This document shows, piece by piece, positions 13,708 through 16,797 of a stretch of 16,797 nt of DNA (positions within the stretch are counted from its first letter, which is position 1; each line of letters starts with the position of its first letter). Both the position numbers and the translations under genes were made by a program. The notes beneath the pieces are model-generated. The model saw only the letters and a list, made by a program, of their open reading frames with translations. It made no database searches and was not told where the DNA came from. Source of the stretch: Planctomycetaceae bacterium (GTDB lineage: Bacteria > Planctomycetota > Planctomycetia > Pirellulales > UBA1268); the NCBI GenBank assembly GCA_902629495.1, contig CACORA010000037.1, positions 1 through 16,797 on the forward strand. The letters run 5' to 3'.

Positions 13708-15120
13708 TCACGCATCATAGTAGAGGCAGAATTCAAATGGATGAGGTCGGAGGCGCATGGGTGCAATCTCTTTTTCTTGCTTGAGAGTAATCCATGTTGA
13801 AATAACATCTTCTGTGAAAACATCTCCTCGCAGAAGAAAATCATGATCTTGCTGAAGTGCCTCAAGCGCAACACTGAGTGAGCCCGGCGCCTTCGGAACA
13901 TTTTCAAGTTCCTTCGGTGGCATATCATAAATGTCACGATCAAGTGGTTCACCCGGATTCATCTTGTTTTGAATTCCATCAACGGCTGCCAACAGGAGTG
14001 CAGAAAAGGCGAGATATGGATTGCACGTTGGATCGGGGCAACGAAATTCTATTCTCTTCGTTTTTGGATTTGATGAATACATTGGAATTCGACAACTGGC
14101 AGAACGATTCCGCTGTGAATATGCAAGATTCACTGGCGCCTCAAAACCGGGGACAAGACGCTTGTAGCTATTGGTTGTTGGATTCGTGAAGGCTAAGAGC
14201 GCTGGTGCATGGCGCAGAATGCCTCCAAGTGCATGGAGCGCCATTTCAGATAAGCCTGCATATCCTGATCCACCAAACAACGGTGCTCCATCTTTCCATA
14301 ATGAAATATGGGTATGCATCCCAGAGCCATTATCTCCATATACCGGCTTTGGCATAAACGTTGCCGTTTTGCCATGTCGTCTCGCGACATTCCGAACGAT
14401 GTATTTATAGAGACAGAGTTGATCTGCCATACGAACAAGTTCTTGAAACCGCATGTCAATCTCACACTGACCCGCCGTTGCAACTTCGTGGTGCTGTGCC
14501 TCAACATCGATCCCACTTTGAATCATTGTCTGCATCATCTCGGTACGAACATCCATCAAGTGATCTGATGGTGGGCACGGAAAGTAACCCTCTTTGTGAC
14601 GCAGCTTATAGCCAAGATTGGGCGACTCTACTCGACCTCGATTCCATTCACCTTCATTTGAGTCAACGTGGAAATACCCTTCGTGTGCATTCTGATCAAA
14701 TCGAACATCATCAAAAACAAAAAACTCTGCCTCGGGACCGATAAAACAGGTGTCGGCAATACCAGTCCCCTTCAGATAGTTGACAGCCTTCCGGGCTATA
14801 TTTCTGGGATCGCGCGTGTAATCCTCACGGGTGATGGGATCTTGAACCATACACACCATGACAAGCGTCGGCAGTTCTGCAAATGGATCGACAATGGCTG
14901 TTTCAGACACTGGCACAAGGAGCATGTCGCTTTCGTTAATGGCCTGCCACCCACGAATACTTGATCCATCAAACCCGAGGCCATCTTCAAACATTTCCTC
15001 TTCGAGTTTGCTCACAGGTATGGTGAGATGCTGCCAGGCTCCTAGAAAATCAGCAAACCGAAGATCAACTGCCTTGATCTCTTTTTCCCGACACATCGCA
15101 AGTACTTCACGTGGTTTCAT
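13708..15120 (-). CDS. glnA: Glutamine synthetase type I
   Basis: A 470-residue type I glutamine synthetase, which makes glutamine from glutamate, ammonia and ATP in the cytoplasm as a dodecamer. Family blocks seen are [19 protein letters not shown], the [12 protein letters not shown] metal/ATP block, [31 protein letters not shown] and [19 protein letters not shown]. Tyr398 in DIYDMPP matches the adenylylation tyrosine of enterobacterial GlnA, and the ending EFCLYYDA fits the I-beta subtype, so activity is probably controlled by GlnE. The ATG at 15120 has AAGGAG 7 bases upstream; the frame stays open 12 codons further to 15156, but those residues do not fit the family. It lies 142 bases after the LigD-N-like gene on the same strand and two genes after amt. 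The short distance to the convergent SDR leaves no room for a separate terminator. Confidence 0.97.
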   Translation of the reverse strand: MKPREVLAMCREKEIKAVDLRFADFLGAWQHLTIPVSKLEEEMFEDGLGFDGSSIRGWQAINESDMLLVPVSETAIVDPFAELPTLVMVCMVQDPITREDYTRDPRNIARKAVNYLKGTGIADTCFIGPEAEFFVFDDVRFDQNAHEGYFHVDSNEGEWNRGRVESPNLGYKLRHKEGYFPCPPSDHLMDVRTEMMQTMIQSGIDVEAQHHEVATAGQCEIDMRFQELVRMADQLCLYKYIVRNVARRHGKTATFMPKPVYGDNGSGMHTHISLWKDGAPLFGGSGYAGLSEMALHALGGILRHAPALLAFTNPTTNSYKRLVPGFEAPVNLAYSQRNRSASCRIPMYSSNPKTKRIEFRCPDPTCNPYLAFSALLLAAVDGIQNKMNPGEPLDRDIYDMPPKELENVPKAPGSLSVALEALQQDHDFLLRGDVFTEDVISTWITLKQEKEIAPMRLRPHPFEFCLYYDA

Positions 15121-15262
15121 GCTACATCTCCTTAGAAACATAATACGAATAGACATTGCAATCGCACAGCAGTCCTCTTGGCATCCGGAGATAATCCCCT
15201 AGAGGCCTCGCGCAACGTACAAATCAACCAACTGGCGATACAGAATCAATGCCTCGAGCCAT
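15121..15262 (-). promoter_or_regulatory. Leader and possible promoter of glnA
   Basis: This 142-base stretch holds no gene. On the minus strand, a TATTAT (plus positions 15140-15145) could be a -10 element about 20 bases before the start codon, with a poor -35 match (15163-15168) 17 bases further upstream. The spot is unusually close to the start, so it is weak support. An 8-base palindrome GAGGCCTC lies around 15202-15209 and could be part of a hairpin at the end of the amt transcript. No sigma54-type TGGCAC/TTGCT pair was seen. Confidence 0.25.
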
Positions 15263-15640
15263 TTACTCAAGTCTGAGAGCCCAGCCTTCTTCAAACGATT
15301 CAAAACGCAGAAACCCTCGAAGCATTGTTCCGTCCATCTTCACAACAAGTTTGTCAGCATCGGAAAGATCACGAGTATCACTCGAGGTTACCTCAAACGT
15401 CCCTGCATCAATGCGTCGTGCTCTCCCACGATTACCTGAAACCGGAGATTCCATGATGTCGAGCCAGGCCAGCCGATGTGGGGGAAGTTCTTGTGCTGCC
15501 ACAGCCCCTTTGCCACATTCTGGAAGCGTGAACATCTTCCATGTACGACATGCTGAATGATTCTCCAGCAACAGATCAAAATGCCGGCCACCCGAATCCT
15601 CCGGATGGCCGGCATGTTCTAATACAACAAACCTGGGCAT
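15263..15640 (-). CDS. Small LigD N-terminal (3'-phosphoesterase-like) domain protein
   Basis: A 125-residue cytoplasmic protein resembling the stand-alone DNA polymerase/ligase N-terminal domain (LigD_N, 3'-phosphoesterase fold). In LigD this domain trims 3'-phosphates and ribonucleotides at breaks during end joining. Matching elements are the opening MPRFVVLEH, GRHFDLLLE with His20 and Asp22 (family H-x-D), His55 in PPHRLAWLD, and SPVSGNRGRARRIDAGTFEV, the usual GPVSG-type turn and W/I-D-x-G-T/S strand. The usual arginine of HxDxR is Leu here, a change that may lower activity. No ligase or polymerase domain is attached. The gene starts 9 bases after the amt stop, with GAGG almost touching the ATG, so translation may depend on coupling with amt. 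The family call is from motif memory and is moderately sure; the repair role is inferred. Confidence 0.7.
   Translation of the reverse strand: MPRFVVLEHAGHPEDSGGRHFDLLLENHSACRTWKMFTLPECGKGAVAAQELPPHRLAWLDIMESPVSGNRGRARRIDAGTFEVTSSDTRDLSDADKLVVKMDGTMLRGFLRFESFEEGWALRLE
15581..15615. repeat. 10-base GC-rich inverted repeat inside the LigD-N-like gene
   Basis: ATGCCGGCCA (15581-15590) and TGGCCGGCAT (15606-15615) are perfect complements around a 15-base loop, itself holding TCCGGA. The stem encodes part of the HAGHP and GGRHF segments, codons about 9-20, so it would fold in the mRNA near the translation start. It is the strongest potential stem-loop in the window. It may limit expression of this gene relative to amt, or arise by chance from the codons. 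Confidence 0.5.
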
Positions 15641-15649
15641 ACCTCGTGA

Positions 15650-16797
15650 TCAGACGATCTCGTACGCCTGCTCCTGATGCTCACTCACGTCAAGCCCACC
15701 GCGCTCAACCTCAATCGGTACTCGCATACCAACCAAAAGATCAACAAGCCTGAACGCGACAATGGAGACAACGCCACTCCAGACAGCCGTGACCACCAAA
15801 CTCTTTGCCTGAGCAATGACCTGGGTACTCACGACTATATCTTCGGAACCACCGAATTGCTTCGCAGCAAATACACCTGTCAGAAGTGCACCAACGATTC
15901 CACCGATCCCATGGACACCAAAGACATCCAGGCTGTCATCGTAGCCAAACTGATGCTTGACCTTGGTAGCAAAGTAGAAGCAGGCAAGTGCTGACGCAGC
16001 ACCAATCACAATGGCACCGAGTGGACCAACCGTTCCACTTGCAGGAGTGATGGCGACAAGACCTGCAACAGCTCCTGTTGCAATACCGAGCGCTGAAGCC
16101 TTGCCGTGCAGACTCATTTCAACAAGCATCCATACGACCGCAGCAGTTGCAGCAGCAAGATGCGTTACAAGAAGCGCCATTGCAGCCGTACCGTCAGCCG
16201 CTAATTCACTTCCGGCATTGAAACCAAACCAGCCAACCCACAGCATGCCCGCACCCATCACTGCAAATGGCAGATTGTGAGGCCGCATGACCTCAGTGGG
16301 ATAGCCACTTCGACGCCCCAGCATGATACAGGTGATAAGACCAGCTATGCCAGCGTTCACATGCACCACCGTACCACCGGCAAAGTCAAGGACATTCCAG
16401 CCATGGAAAAGAGCACCTTCTCCTGACCACGCCATATGACAGATCGGAAGGTACGAAAATGTAAACCAGAGAACCGAAAACATCATCATGCCTTTGAACT
16501 TCATGCGTTCGGCAAACGCACCAACAATGAGCGCTGGTGTAATAATGGCAAACGTCATCTGAAAGGCAAGAAAGAGTGACTCTGGAATCGTGCCAGAAAC
16601 AGAATCAACTGTCACATTACGAAGCAAGACGTTGTCAAACCCACCAATCGCCCACTGCAACCCGCCCCCATTACCAAAGGCAAGGCTGTAGCCGTAGAGC
16701 ACCCAAAGCAACGACATTACACCAGCAAGGGCAAAGCATTGCACAAAAACAGAAAGTACATTTTTCGAACGAACAAGACCGCCATAGAAAAGTGCCA
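15650..16797 (-). CDS. amt: Ammonium transporter, N-terminus cut off by the window edge
   Basis: The visible 381 residues of an Amt/AmtB inner-membrane channel that imports ammonium. The frame stays open through the right edge: the first residues read ALFYGGLVRSKNVLSV, a conserved Amt block, so the gene begins outside and a GTG at 16744 is not the start. Conserved features include DFAGGTVVHVNAG, with the substrate-site Asp and first pore His, GWFGFNAGS, and FGVHGIGGIVG with the second pore His. Around ten hydrophobic helices are visible. The cytoplasmic tail GMRVPIEVERGGLDVSEHQEQAY is intact; in AmtB this tail contacts the PII protein GlnK. No glnK-like gene follows; it could lie upstream of the window. 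Nine bases downstream comes the LigD-N-like gene, then glnA. Nitrogen-limited expression is expected from the family, but the promoter is not in view. Confidence 0.96.
   Translation of the reverse strand, partial: ALFYGGLVRSKNVLSVFVQCFALAGVMSLLWVLYGYSLAFGNGGGLQWAIGGFDNVLLRNVTVDSVSGTIPESLFLAFQMTFAIITPALIVGAFAERMKFKGMMMFSVLWFTFSYLPICHMAWSGEGALFHGWNVLDFAGGTVVHVNAGIAGLITCIMLGRRSGYPTEVMRPHNLPFAVMGAGMLWVGWFGFNAGSELAADGTAAMALLVTHLAAATAAVVWMLVEMSLHGKASALGIATGAVAGLVAITPASGTVGPLGAIVIGAASALACFYFATKVKHQFGYDDSLDVFGVHGIGGIVGALLTGVFAAKQFGGSEDIVVSTQVIAQAKSLVVTAVWSGVVSIVAFRLVDLLVGMRVPIEVERGGLDVSEHQEQAYEIV

Noticed and set aside
15650..16744. Complete ammonium transporter starting at a GTG at 16744
   Set aside because: The frame continues to the window edge and encodes the conserved FYGGLVRSKNV block, so the gene is truncated by the window.
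16792..16797. TGGCAC on the minus strand, resembling a sigma54 -24 element near a nitrogen gene
   Set aside because: It codes for part of the conserved Amt sequence and lacks the matching -12 TTGC at the right spacing.
1..16797. Mobile element, CRISPR array, tRNA or horizontally acquired island
   Set aside because: No transposase or integrase, no long terminal repeats, no regularly spaced repeats, no cloverleaf and no obvious composition shift were seen.

Overview
The window reads as chromosome from a marine-type planctomycete (Planctomycetota, Pirellulales-like). The main evidence is a gene encoding the planctomycete cytochrome c / DUF1549 / DUF1553 architecture (PSCyt1-PSCyt2-PSD1) directly followed by a Tat-exported DUF1501 gene. 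Around this pair lie two secreted sulfatases, a Tat-exported Gfo/Idh/MocA oxidoreductase, an SMP-30/gluconolactonase-type enzyme and a DUF3500 protein. This assignment is inferred from gene families, not from a marker gene. No rRNA, tRNA, CRISPR array or insertion sequence was seen, and base composition looks even throughout.

Left and centre (about 171-12807, all minus strand): eight co-directional genes, in transcription order PSD1 protein, DUF1501 protein, a sulfatase fused to a C-terminal beta-propeller, an AtsA-like sulfatase, an SMP-30-like lactonase/hydrolase, a Gfo/Idh/MocA oxidoreductase, a small leucine-rich-repeat lipoprotein and a DUF3500 protein. Nearly all carry a Sec, lipoprotein or Tat export signal, so the set looks like an envelope or extracellular catabolic module for a sulfated sugar or other sulfate ester. 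It would strip sulfate, then oxidise and hydrolyse the product, with a heme-c protein possibly taking electrons. The substrate and the roles of PSD1, DUF1501 and DUF3500 are unknown. No glycoside hydrolase, transporter, sulfatase-maturing enzyme or regulator is present in the window.

Divergent gene (12939-13697, plus strand): a cytoplasmic short-chain dehydrogenase/reductase. It is separated from the minus-strand cluster by a 131-base region holding a perfect 8-base dyad, a candidate operator or leader hairpin. The gene converges on glnA with only 10 bases between their stop codons.

Right side (13708-16797, minus strand): nitrogen assimilation. An ammonium transporter (Amt, running off the right edge) is followed after 9 bases by a small LigD-N (3'-phosphoesterase-like) protein, then by a type I glutamine synthetase with a conserved adenylylation tyrosine. 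Amt imports ammonium and GlnA fixes it into glutamine; the DNA-repair-like gene between them is unexpected.

No stretch longer than about 170 bases lacks a gene. The intergenic stretches hold several inverted repeats and possible promoters, listed individually.
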